This document shows positions 6,899-13,197 of a DNA stretch of 15,253 nucleotides, piece by piece. The stretch's first letter is position 1. Each line of letters begins with the position of its first letter. The notes beneath the pieces were generated by a model, which saw nothing but the letters and a program-made list of their open reading frames with translations, had not been told where the DNA came from and made no database searches. This DNA is from JAVBOD01 sp031551045 (GTDB taxonomy: Bacteria; Bacteroidota; Bacteroidia; Bacteroidales; UBA932), in contig JAVBOD010000025.1 of the NCBI GenBank assembly GCA_031551045.1, forward strand, positions 1 through 15,253. Direction: 5' to 3'. Position numbers and translations under genes: made by a program.

Positions 6899-9382
6899 AT
6901 GTTGTATCCGGATAATTTTGAACAGAAAATAGGAATCGACCGCATCCGCGAATGGGCGGCCAATCGTTGTGCAACGGACACCGGACGTGAAAAAATACAT
7001 GCAGCCGGTTTTGCAACGTCGATGAATGAACTGGAAAAACGCCTGTCGCAAACCCACGAGATGCGCAATATCCTGATGATGGAAGAAGGGTTTCCCGATT
7101 CGGGCTATGTCGATGTGTTGCCGTTTTTGAAAGATGCACATATTGAAGGAACTTATCTGGAACCGGTGGAATTGGCCGATTTGAAGCGGGCTTTGGATAC
7201 GGTAACGGCCATTCTGAAATTCTTCCAAAAAACGGAAGAAACACACTATCCTTTTCTGAAAGAACTAATCGCCACTGTAACGGTATATCCCGCCATATTG
7301 CAGCGTATAGACGGCATTCTGGATAAACACGGGGCGATACGCGATAATGCCTCGCCGGAATTGCATCAAGTGCGCCGTGCGTTGTCCGAAAAACAATCGC
7401 AAGTGTCGCGAAAAATTCAAACCATTCTGAAAGCCGCTCAAGCCGAGGGAGTGGTCGATGACGAAGCGGCTGTTTCCGTGCGCGACGGACGTATGGTGAT
7501 TCCGATTGCGGCTGCTAATAAACGAAAACTGAAAGGATTGGTCTATGACGAATCGGCTACCGGAAAAACAGTCTTCATTGAGCCCTTGGCGGTGGTGGAG
7601 TTGAATAATGAAATTAAAGAATTGCAATATGCCGAACAACGCGAAATCATCAAGATTTTGCAAGCTTTTTCCAACTTCCTGCGGCCTTATTTGGACGAGG
7701 TAAAAGCGACGGCCGATTTTCTATGTGAGATTGATTTTATTATGGCGAAAGCACACCTTGCTGTTTCGATGAGCGCTGTGAAGCCTTTGCTTAGCGGCGA
7801 ACAACGAATAAATTTGCAGAAAGCGCGGCATCCCTTATTAGAGGATGCATTACGAAAAGAACAGAAAAAAATTGTGCCGCTCGATTTGCATCTCACGTCC
7901 GAAAAACATATCCTGTTGATTTCCGGCCCCAATGCCGGCGGAAAATCCGTCTGCCTGAAAACAGTCGGACTGTTGCAATACATGTTGCAATGCGGCTTCC
8001 TGATTCCGGCTTCGGAAAATTCCGAAATGGGTTTGTTCAATGATATCTTCATTGATATCGGCGACGAACAATCGTTGGAAAACGATTTGAGCACTTACAG
8101 TTCGCATTTGTATAACATGAAATTTTTCCTAAAAAATGCAACGAATAAGACACTCGTATTGATTGACGAATTCGGCACGGGCACCGAACCGGCGGCCGGC
8201 GGCTCCATTGCTGAATCGGTGCTTACAAAGTTGAATGAACGCAGTACTTTTGCCGTGATTACAACGCACTACACGAATCTGAAATATTACGCAGCCACCA
8301 ATGCCGGCGTAGTGAACGGCGCCATGCAGTTCGACGTGCAGAAAATCCAGCCTTTGTTCCGCTTGGAAACCGGCGTTCCGGGAAATTCCTTTGCCTTTGA
8401 ACTGGCGCGGAAAATAGGGTTACCGGAAGACGTGGTGAAGTTGGCGGAAGAAAAAGCGGGAGAACAATACGTAAATATCGAACGGAACTTGCGCGATATT
8501 GCACGGAATAAACGCTATTGGGAAGAAAAACGCTCACGCATCAAGGAAACCGACAAACACCTGACGGACGTCACTACACGCTATGAAAACGAATTAGCCG
8601 AAATACGGCAGATGCGTAAAAATATCTTGCAGCAAGCACGCGATGAAGCGGCCGCTTTATTGGCCGATACGAATAAACGGATTGAACGTACTATTCTGGA
8701 AATAAAAGAAGCGCAGGCCGAGAAAGAACGCACCAAAGCCGCCCGGAAAGATGTTGACGAACTGAAAAAACAATTGCAGTCGGACGGGCAGGATGAGACG
8801 GAAAAGAAAATTGCTCAAAAAATGGAGCAATTGAAACGGCGACAGGAGCGGCGCGCGCAACGGCAACCCAAAGAAACAAAAGAACAGGAACCTGTACGGA
8901 AAGAAAAAGAAGCCGCTTTTCAAAAAGGCGACAAAGTGCGCTTGAAAGGGCAAGATGCCTTGGGCGAAATTCTCAAACTATCCGGCGATCAAGCCTCGGT
9001 GGGCTTCGGAAGTATGATTACAAATCTTCCGTTGGAACGCTTGGAGCGGGTTTCCAATAATGAATTTAAAAAAGAAATACGCCGCGCGCCGGTAGTATCA
9101 TCGGAACTTTCACGCGGACTTTCGGAACGTAAATTAGCTTTTAAGCCCACCATCGATGTCCGTGGGCAACGCGCCGAAGAAGCATTGGATAACGTCATGC
9201 GCTTTATGGACGATGCCTTTATGGTCGGCGCTTCCGAAGTGCGAATTTTGCACGGAAAAGGAAACGGCATTTTGCGTGAAGAAATCCGTAAACTATTACG
9301 AACTTTCGGCGGAGTGGCTTCTGTAGAAGACGAACACGTAGAATTCGGCGGCGCCGGAATTACCGTGGTGAAGTTGGATTAG
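6899..9382 (+). CDS. mutS2: Endonuclease MutS2 (MutS-family ATPase with C-terminal Smr domain)
   Basis: The 827-residue length is close to the family norm (about 780-830). Visible parts: an N-terminal clamp/lever region (about 1-330); the ABC-type MutS ATPase with Walker A GPNAGGKS (343-350), signature ENDLSTYSSHL (394-404), Walker B LVLIDEFGTGTEP with D423 and E424, and switch histidine TTHY (H457); a very charged coiled-coil arm (about 515-670); a KOW-like segment beginning FQKGDKVRLKG near 674; and a C-terminal Smr domain from about 750, with IDVRG and HGKGNG (785-790). MutS2 lacks the mismatch-recognition domain of MutS. It has been linked to suppression of recombination (Helicobacter, Thermus) and, in Bacillus subtilis, to splitting or rescue of collided ribosomes; which role applies here cannot be read from sequence. 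It starts 6 bases after the kinase gene and is the last gene before the convergent gap. Confidence 0.97.
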   Translation: MLYPDNFEQKIGIDRIREWAANRCATDTGREKIHAAGFATSMNELEKRLSQTHEMRNILMMEEGFPDSGYVDVLPFLKDAHIEGTYLEPVELADLKRALDTVTAILKFFQKTEETHYPFLKELIATVTVYPAILQRIDGILDKHGAIRDNASPELHQVRRALSEKQSQVSRKIQTILKAAQAEGVVDDEAAVSVRDGRMVIPIAAANKRKLKGLVYDESATGKTVFIEPLAVVELNNEIKELQYAEQREIIKILQAFSNFLRPYLDEVKATADFLCEIDFIMAKAHLAVSMSAVKPLLSGEQRINLQKARHPLLEDALRKEQKKIVPLDLHLTSEKHILLISGPNAGGKSVCLKTVGLLQYMLQCGFLIPASENSEMGLFNDIFIDIGDEQSLENDLSTYSSHLYNMKFFLKNATNKTLVLIDEFGTGTEPAAGGSIAESVLTKLNERSTFAVITTHYTNLKYYAATNAGVVNGAMQFDVQKIQPLFRLETGVPGNSFAFELARKIGLPEDVVKLAEEKAGEQYVNIERNLRDIARNKRYWEEKRSRIKETDKHLTDVTTRYENELAEIRQMRKNILQQARDEAAALLADTNKRIERTILEIKEAQAEKERTKAARKDVDELKKQLQSDGQDETEKKIAQKMEQLKRRQERRAQRQPKETKEQEPVRKEKEAAFQKGDKVRLKGQDALGEILKLSGDQASVGFGSMITNLPLERLERVSNNEFKKEIRRAPVVSSELSRGLSERKLAFKPTIDVRGQRAEEALDNVMRFMDDAFMVGASEVRILHGKGNGILREEIRKLLRTFGGVASVEDEHVEFGGAGITVVKLD

Positions 9383-9494
9383 CCGCCATTGCGAGCGAAG
9401 CGAAGCAATCTCATCCCGTTAAGACAGTTTATTCCCTCATGCTATATGTTTTGATGTTGGATATCAGATACCTGATTTAGATGCTGGTAGTTGT

Positions 9495-9528
9495 TTTTCT
9501 TGTCATTCCGATACTTTTCTTGTCATTC
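9495..9528 (+). repeat. Direct repeat of 14 bases, a partial second copy of the hairpin arm
   Basis: TTTTCTTGTCATTC occurs at 9495-9508 and again at 9515-9528, a period of 20 bases. The second copy runs into the left arm of the 29-base hairpin and the first breaks off after ATTC. This looks like a partial duplication of the repeat edge or a remnant of a second element. Confidence 0.7.
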
Positions 9529-9601
9529 TGAACAAAGTGAAGAATCTATGGTCGGAAAGTTTGCAAAAATACAGATTCTTCACTTCGTTCAGAATGACAA
9601 G
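9519..9601. terminator. Long hairpin (29-base arms, one mismatch), possible bidirectional terminator
   Basis: The left arm (9519-9547) begins CTTGTCATTCTGAAC and the right arm (9573-9601) is its reverse complement at 28 of 29 positions; the exception is A at 9534 opposite a C. The loop is 25 bases. Transcribed in either direction it gives a very stable stem between two converging genes, so it could end or shield both messages. A TTTT run lies just left of the left arm (9515-9518), which would follow the stem in minus-strand transcripts as A rather than U, so this is not a textbook intrinsic terminator. The arm sequence (GTCATTCTGAACGAAGTGAAGAATCT type) looks like a dispersed repeat. The inverted repeat is certain; its role is inferred. 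Confidence 0.6.
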
Positions 9602-9690
9602 GCATGCCTTGTTCATTATTAGAGATTGCTTCGTTATTCCTCCTGACAATGTCGGCGTTTATTATTGCCTACGGCGCAATGCCAACTGTT

Positions 9691-10407
9691 TCACCCAGCC
9701 CGTTCCATCGTATCTATCAACAATTCTCCTTTGAAACGCGAAAATAATTGCGCAACCGTAAAGGCATCTTTCTCGCAATAGCGCACAATCCTCATAATAT
9801 CTTTTTCCTTGTAATACACATCGGCCACCTGGCTGCCGTCGATATCGTCTTTCGGAGTCGGGATGCCCATGATAGTCGCCAATAGTAGAAGCGAGGTATA
9901 ATTTTTATAATCGCCGAATTTCCATAATTCCAAAGTATCCAAAAACGGCACTTCCCACGGTTTCAGGCCAGCTACATCCAGCACTTTCGGCAGTTTCATA
10001 TTGTTTATGAGCAACCGGCGGGAAATATACGGAAAATCAAACTCCTTGCCGTTGTGGGCGCAAAGCCTTGCATTCTTATTTTTCCGGAAGAAGGATTGAA
10101 GCAACTGGACAAAATTTTCCAATATCAATTTTTCATCATCGCCATAAAACGATTTTACACGAAACGTTTTCACGCCTTGCCGTGTGTGCACAAAGCCGGC
10201 GGAGATACAAATAATTTTTCCGAATTCCGCATAAATACCGGCACGTTGGTAAACGTCGGAAGCCGTTTGTTCTTTTTCGCGGAAATAGTTGGATTTCCTG
10301 TCCCATAATGCTTGCAAATCATCCGGAAGACCATCGAATGCGGATTGTTGCGGAACGGTTTCGATGTCTATGAATAATACATCGCCGGTATTGATTTTAT
10401 CCAACAT
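9691..10407 (-). CDS. Predicted DEDDy-type 3'-5' exonuclease (DNA polymerase B exonuclease-like)
   Basis: The protein has 238 residues and resembles the stand-alone exonuclease family related to the proofreading domain of family B DNA polymerases. The metal-binding acidic residues of the DEDD superfamily are present: VLFIDIETVP near residue 10 (D14, E16; ExoI), CAHNGKEFDFPYI near 116 (D124; ExoII), and YCEKD at 210-214 (Y210, D214; ExoIII). The Y-x3-D spacing places it in the DEDDy subgroup. It would remove nucleotides from 3' ends of DNA, or possibly RNA, in the cytosol; the physiological substrate is not known. No polymerase domain is attached. The gene lies downstream of udk on the same strand, separated by 89 bases that contain a dispersed-type repeat, and converges with mutS2. 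I saw no clear TAnnTTTG promoter directly upstream, so it may be co-transcribed with udk. Confidence 0.88.
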   Translation of the reverse strand: MLDKINTGDVLFIDIETVPQQSAFDGLPDDLQALWDRKSNYFREKEQTASDVYQRAGIYAEFGKIICISAGFVHTRQGVKTFRVKSFYGDDEKLILENFVQLLQSFFRKNKNARLCAHNGKEFDFPYISRRLLINNMKLPKVLDVAGLKPWEVPFLDTLELWKFGDYKNYTSLLLLATIMGIPTPKDDIDGSQVADVYYKEKDIMRIVRYCEKDAFTVAQLFSRFKGELLIDTMERAG

Positions 10408-10451
10408 TTGTTAGTTGATTAGTAATTAAAACTTTGAATTTTATGTTTTTT

Positions 10452-10490
10452 TATCCTGAGCGAAGCCGAAGGATTCTGCATGACAAAGGC
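10452..10490. repeat. Dispersed-type repeat element in the udk-exonuclease gap
   Basis: The 89-base gap 10408-10496 contains TATCCTGAGCGAAGCCGAAG followed by GATTCTGCATGACA. ATCCT (10453-10457) and AGGAT (10470-10474) form a short inverted repeat, and GAGCGAAGC (10458-10466) is identical to 9393-9401 in the convergent gap. When translated on the plus strand it gives the PERSRRI-type peptide that often appears in spurious annotations of such repeats. The remaining bases of the gap are AT-rich. Confidence 0.65.
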
Positions 10491-10496
10491 GATTTC

Positions 10497-11111
10497 TTAT
10501 TTTGTCTTCAAAAATTTCTCGATAGTACCGGTCAGAATATCAATCGCTACCTGATTGTGCCCGCCTTGCGGCATAATAATATCGGCGTAGCGTTTCGACG
10601 GTTCGATAAATTGCAGGTGCATCGGTTTTACCGTTTTTTCGTACCGTTCGAGCACTTTATCGACAGAACGTCCGCGCTCCAGCATATCGCGGCAAATAAC
10701 ACGCCCCAGCCGGTCGTCGGCATCGGCATCCACAAACACTTTAATGTCCATTAATTTTCGCAATTCCGGCCGTGTAAAAATCAAAATCCCTTCGATAATA
10801 ACCACATGGCAAGGCTCTATGTGAATGGTTTCCTTGGAGCGCGTGCAGGTGAGATACGAATAAATCGGTTCTTCAATTGCCTGACCTGACTTCAACGTTT
10901 TGATGTGTTTAACCAATAAATCGAAATCCAGCGAATCGGGATGGTCGAAATTCAATTCCTGACGTTCTTCCAGCGGAAGGTGGCTATTGTCTTTGTAGTA
11001 GGCGTCCTGCGATAATATAACGACTTCTTTTGCGGGTAATAACGTTTTGATTTTGCTTACTACGGTGGTTTTTCCGGAGCCGGTGCCCCCGGCTATTCCT
11101 ATGATTAACAT
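10497..11111 (-). CDS. udk: Uridine kinase
   Basis: Udk phosphorylates uridine and cytidine to UMP and CMP (ATP or GTP as donor) in the cytosolic pyrimidine salvage pathway. The 204-residue length is typical. The P-loop is GGTGSGKT at residues 8-15, followed by the uridine-binding segments LSQDAYYKD and NFDHPDSLDFDLL, the YSYLTCTRSKETI region, VIIEGILIF, and the lid motif DADDRLGRVICRDMLERGRS, all characteristic of the family rather than of the related phosphoribulokinases. The start at 11111 yields the expected MLIIGIAGGTGSGKT N-terminus. It diverges from manA across 86 bases, with a TAnnTTTG element for this strand at 11135-11142, and may be co-transcribed with the exonuclease gene downstream. 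Confidence 0.96.
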   Translation of the reverse strand: MLIIGIAGGTGSGKTTVVSKIKTLLPAKEVVILSQDAYYKDNSHLPLEERQELNFDHPDSLDFDLLVKHIKTLKSGQAIEEPIYSYLTCTRSKETIHIEPCHVVIIEGILIFTRPELRKLMDIKVFVDADADDRLGRVICRDMLERGRSVDKVLERYEKTVKPMHLQFIEPSKRYADIIMPQGGHNQVAIDILTGTIEKFLKTK

Positions 11112-11134
11112 GATGGATAGATGGTTTTATTCGG

Positions 11135-11142
11135 CAAATTTA
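11135..11142 (-). promoter_or_regulatory. Putative -7 promoter element for udk
   Basis: Read on the minus strand the bases are TAAATTTG, matching TAnnTTTG, 24 bases upstream of the udk ATG. I found no good TTTG-type -33 element at the expected distance, so confidence is limited. Confidence 0.4.
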
Positions 11143-11172
11143 CTAAAATTTCAATGCATACCATATTTTTCC

Positions 11173-11180
11173 TACTTTTG
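11173..11180 (+). promoter_or_regulatory. Putative -7 promoter element for manA
   Basis: TACTTTTG matches the Bacteroidota consensus TAnnTTTG and lies 17 bases before the manA ATG. A TTTC at 11149-11152, 20 bases upstream, is a near match to the -33 TTTG. The predicted leader would be only about 10 bases. Confidence 0.5.
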
Positions 11181-11197
11181 TAATAAAGAATATATTT

Positions 11198-12178
11198 ATG
11201 ACGACTCTTTATCCTTTTAAATTCAAGCCCATTGCCAAAGAAACCGTGTGGGGCGGCAATAAATTGCAACGATTGTGGAACAAGCCTTTTCCCGAAGATA
11301 AAAAAATAGGCGAGAGCTGGGAACTGTCGGCCGTACAGAGAAACGTGTCGGCGGTGAGCAATGGTTTTTTGAAAGGCAACAGTTTGGAAGAATTGATTGA
11401 AATTTATTTGGGCGAATTGGTCGGAGAAAAAGTGTATGAACAATTCGGCGTGGAATTTCCGTTGTTGATAAAATTGATAGATGCTTCGGAAACCTTGTCG
11501 GTACAGGTACATCCCGACGATGCTACGGCGCTGGAGCGGCACGATGCGTACGGAAAAACCGAAATGTGGTATGTGCTGGACGCCGCACCCGGAGCCGGTT
11601 TGTATGTGGGGTTCAATCGCAACCTGTCGGCGCAGGAATTGTATGAACGCACGCAAAACGGCAGCTTGCAGGAAGTATTGCATTTCGAAAAAGTTTCGCC
11701 GGGCGATGTATTTTTCATTCCGGCAGGCCGTATTCATGCTATCGGTAAAGGCGTCGTTCTTGCGGAAATCCAGCAAACCTCCGACATCACTTACCGCGTA
11801 TATGATTGGGGGCGTGAGAATAATCCCGCCACGGCACGCGAAATGCACCTCGATTTAGCCATTGACGTGTTGGATTATCGTTATCATGAAGATTGCAAAA
11901 CGCCTTATAAACCGGAAAAAGGTAAAGCTGTGAACTTAGCGACTTGTCCTTATTTTACGACGAATTTGTTAACGATAGAAAACTCCTGCGAGCGCGATTT
12001 TTCCGAGAAAGACACGTTTGTGGTATATATGTGTTTACACGGAGATGTTACCGTGAAATATGCGCAAGGTTCCGAAAAAATAAGCAAAGGCGAGACTATA
12101 TTGATTCCTGCGGCGATAGACAACTTTATGTTGATTCCTTCGGGAAATACCCGTTTGCTCGAAGTGTATATTGAATAG
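11198..12178 (+). CDS. manA: Class I mannose-6-phosphate isomerase (phosphomannose isomerase)
   Basis: ManA interconverts mannose 6-phosphate and fructose 6-phosphate in the cytosol, linking mannose use and GDP-sugar synthesis to glycolysis. The protein has 326 residues, matching the short Bacillus-type class I enzyme with two cupin lobes. Zinc ligands of the family are visible: QVHPDD near 103 (Q103, H105), KTEMWY (E122) and GRIHAIG (H180); the active-site arginine is in ITYRVYDWGR (R200). The N-terminal KPIAKETVWGGNKL and the GESWELS segment near 38 are also typical. The C-terminal lobe (about 240-326) is a degenerate cupin with GDVTVKY and SKGETILIPA. The gene stands alone: a TAnnTTTG promoter is upstream at 11173-11180 and a strong terminator lies directly downstream. 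Confidence 0.95.
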   Translation: MTTLYPFKFKPIAKETVWGGNKLQRLWNKPFPEDKKIGESWELSAVQRNVSAVSNGFLKGNSLEELIEIYLGELVGEKVYEQFGVEFPLLIKLIDASETLSVQVHPDDATALERHDAYGKTEMWYVLDAAPGAGLYVGFNRNLSAQELYERTQNGSLQEVLHFEKVSPGDVFFIPAGRIHAIGKGVVLAEIQQTSDITYRVYDWGRENNPATAREMHLDLAIDVLDYRYHEDCKTPYKPEKGKAVNLATCPYFTTNLLTIENSCERDFSEKDTFVVYMCLHGDVTVKYAQGSEKISKGETILIPAAIDNFMLIPSGNTRLLEVYIE

Positions 12179-12203
12179 AAAAAATGTTTGCCCCAAGCCC
12201 TAA

Positions 12204-12238
12204 AAAACCCTCTTAGAATTAATTTCTGCGAGGGTTTT
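12204..12238. terminator. Bidirectional intrinsic terminator between manA and the M23 peptidase gene
   Basis: Perfect 9-base arms AAAACCCTC (12204-12212) and GAGGGTTTT (12230-12238) enclose a 17-base loop in which AGAA and TTCT can also pair. The A-run on one side and the T-run on the other make it work in both directions, matching its place between converging genes (manA stop at 12178, peptidase stop at 12249). Confidence 0.88.
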
Positions 12239-12248
12239 ATAGTAAGTG

Positions 12249-13187
12249 CTATGTATAACGTATTCGCTGCCCCACCCGGATAATCGATGTTTTCCTCAAA
12301 TTATTCAATTGGCAAAGGCGGGTGAGCGAAGTCCCCGTTCTTTGGGCAATTCGGCCTAACGTATCGCCTTTTTTGACCGTCCAAAAACGAACTTTTTCAA
12401 TTTCTTTGATATAGTTGAATTGCTGCGCCGTGAGTAAGAGCGTGTCGCTTTTCACACAATAATGATCGAAATCGATCAACTCGCGAGGAGGGATGGGAAC
12501 GCCCAGGTAGCGCAGTTCATAATGCAAATGCGGCCCTGTTGAACGTCCGGTGCTGCCACCTTTTCCAAGCATATCGCCGGCTTTTACTACTTGATTGACA
12601 TTCACGGTAATTTTACTCAGGTGGGCATATACTGTTTCCAATCCATTATTGTGACGCACTACTACATAATTACCGTATGCTTTACCTCGCCTCGCAATAC
12701 GTACCATGCCGTCGAATGCACAAAATACCGAATCCCCGGTATTCAGTTTCAGGTCTATTCCGTAATGATGCCGGAAGCCACGCCGGAAACCGAATTCTGA
12801 AGTTACATGGCGCGGGAAATTATTGTTTTTAGTAAGCGGATGGCAATAACCGGCAAGGCTAAGAGTGGTCGTGTCGGTTTTGTCAACTAAGCGAATATTA
12901 TAAGGATTGACCAATACGTTGGTCCACATTTTGTAAAGTGCATGAGAAGGAACCTCTACTCCATCAATAAGCAATGTTTCCAATTCGTCAGACAGAGCTT
13001 CGCCTTCTTCTTCGTCCAAGCTAATATCGGCATCGTCTAACTCTAACACTTTCAGGCGTTCCTTTACAGGTACGGTATCCTCTTTAGCCATTATTTCATG
13101 AGAAGCAGGAATAGCACCTACTTGAGCTTGTAATGCCACCGCAACAAGCATAAAAAACAACAGGAGCGCGATATATCGCACTCCCAT
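12249..13187 (-). CDS. Secreted M23-family (LytM-type) peptidase with C-terminal LysM domain
   Basis: This is a predicted zinc endopeptidase acting on peptidoglycan cross-links outside the inner membrane. From the ATG at 13185-13187 it has 312 residues and begins with a clear signal peptide (MGVRYIALLLFFMLVAVALQ, cleavage near ALQAQ). The frame is open further upstream to 13244, but that start would overlap gyrB and bury the signal peptide, so it is rejected. A very acidic stretch covers residues 48-75. The LytM domain (about 125-230) has the full metal and catalytic set: H141 and D145 in HYGID, H189 in AHLS, and H220/H222 in HLHYE. So it is likely an active enzyme rather than an activator of the EnvC/NlpD kind, which lack these residues. 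A LysM domain follows at about 267-311. The gene starts 10 bases after the gyrB stop and is probably co-transcribed with it. Confidence 0.92.
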   Translation of the reverse strand: MGVRYIALLLFFMLVAVALQAQVGAIPASHEIMAKEDTVPVKERLKVLELDDADISLDEEEGEALSDELETLLIDGVEVPSHALYKMWTNVLVNPYNIRLVDKTDTTTLSLAGYCHPLTKNNNFPRHVTSEFGFRRGFRHHYGIDLKLNTGDSVFCAFDGMVRIARRGKAYGNYVVVRHNNGLETVYAHLSKITVNVNQVVKAGDMLGKGGSTGRSTGPHLHYELRYLGVPIPPRELIDFDHYCVKSDTLLLTAQQFNYIKEIEKVRFWTVKKGDTLGRIAQRTGTSLTRLCQLNNLRKTSIIRVGQRIRYT

Positions 13188-13197
13188 CGTATTATAT

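Larger units (their letters stand above)
9383..9690. repeat. Convergent intergenic region filled with nested inverted repeats
   Basis: This 308-base stretch lies between the converging ends of mutS2 and the exonuclease gene and holds no credible gene. The outer arms are a 12-base perfect inverted repeat, CGAAGCAATCTC at 9401-9412 and GAGATTGCTTCG at 9622-9633. Inside lies a 29-base hairpin (9519-9601) listed separately. A short ATTGC/GCAAT pair (9388-9392, 9405-9409) flanks GAGCGAAGCGAA, and another ATTGC/GCAAT pair (9664-9668, 9676-9680) lies near the exonuclease stop. The composition resembles dispersed intergenic repeats seen in many bacterial genomes, including Bacteroidota. Genome copy number cannot be judged from the window. 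Confidence 0.75.

Noticed and set aside
9383..9690. CRISPR array or insertion sequence in the convergent gap
   Set aside because: The repeats are inverted and nested, not regularly spaced direct repeats, and there is no transposase frame.
9537..9734. Plus-strand open frame of 65 codons across the hairpin region
   Set aside because: It is made of the inverted repeats and then runs antisense into the end of the exonuclease gene; no family resemblance.
10434..10754. Plus-strand open frame beginning MNFMFFYPERSRRIL
   Set aside because: The start is translated from a dispersed-type repeat and the rest is antisense to udk; this peptide type is a familiar annotation artefact.
11105..11848. Minus-strand open frame of 247 codons opposite manA
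   Set aside because: It is antisense to a well-supported gene and has no recognisable domain.
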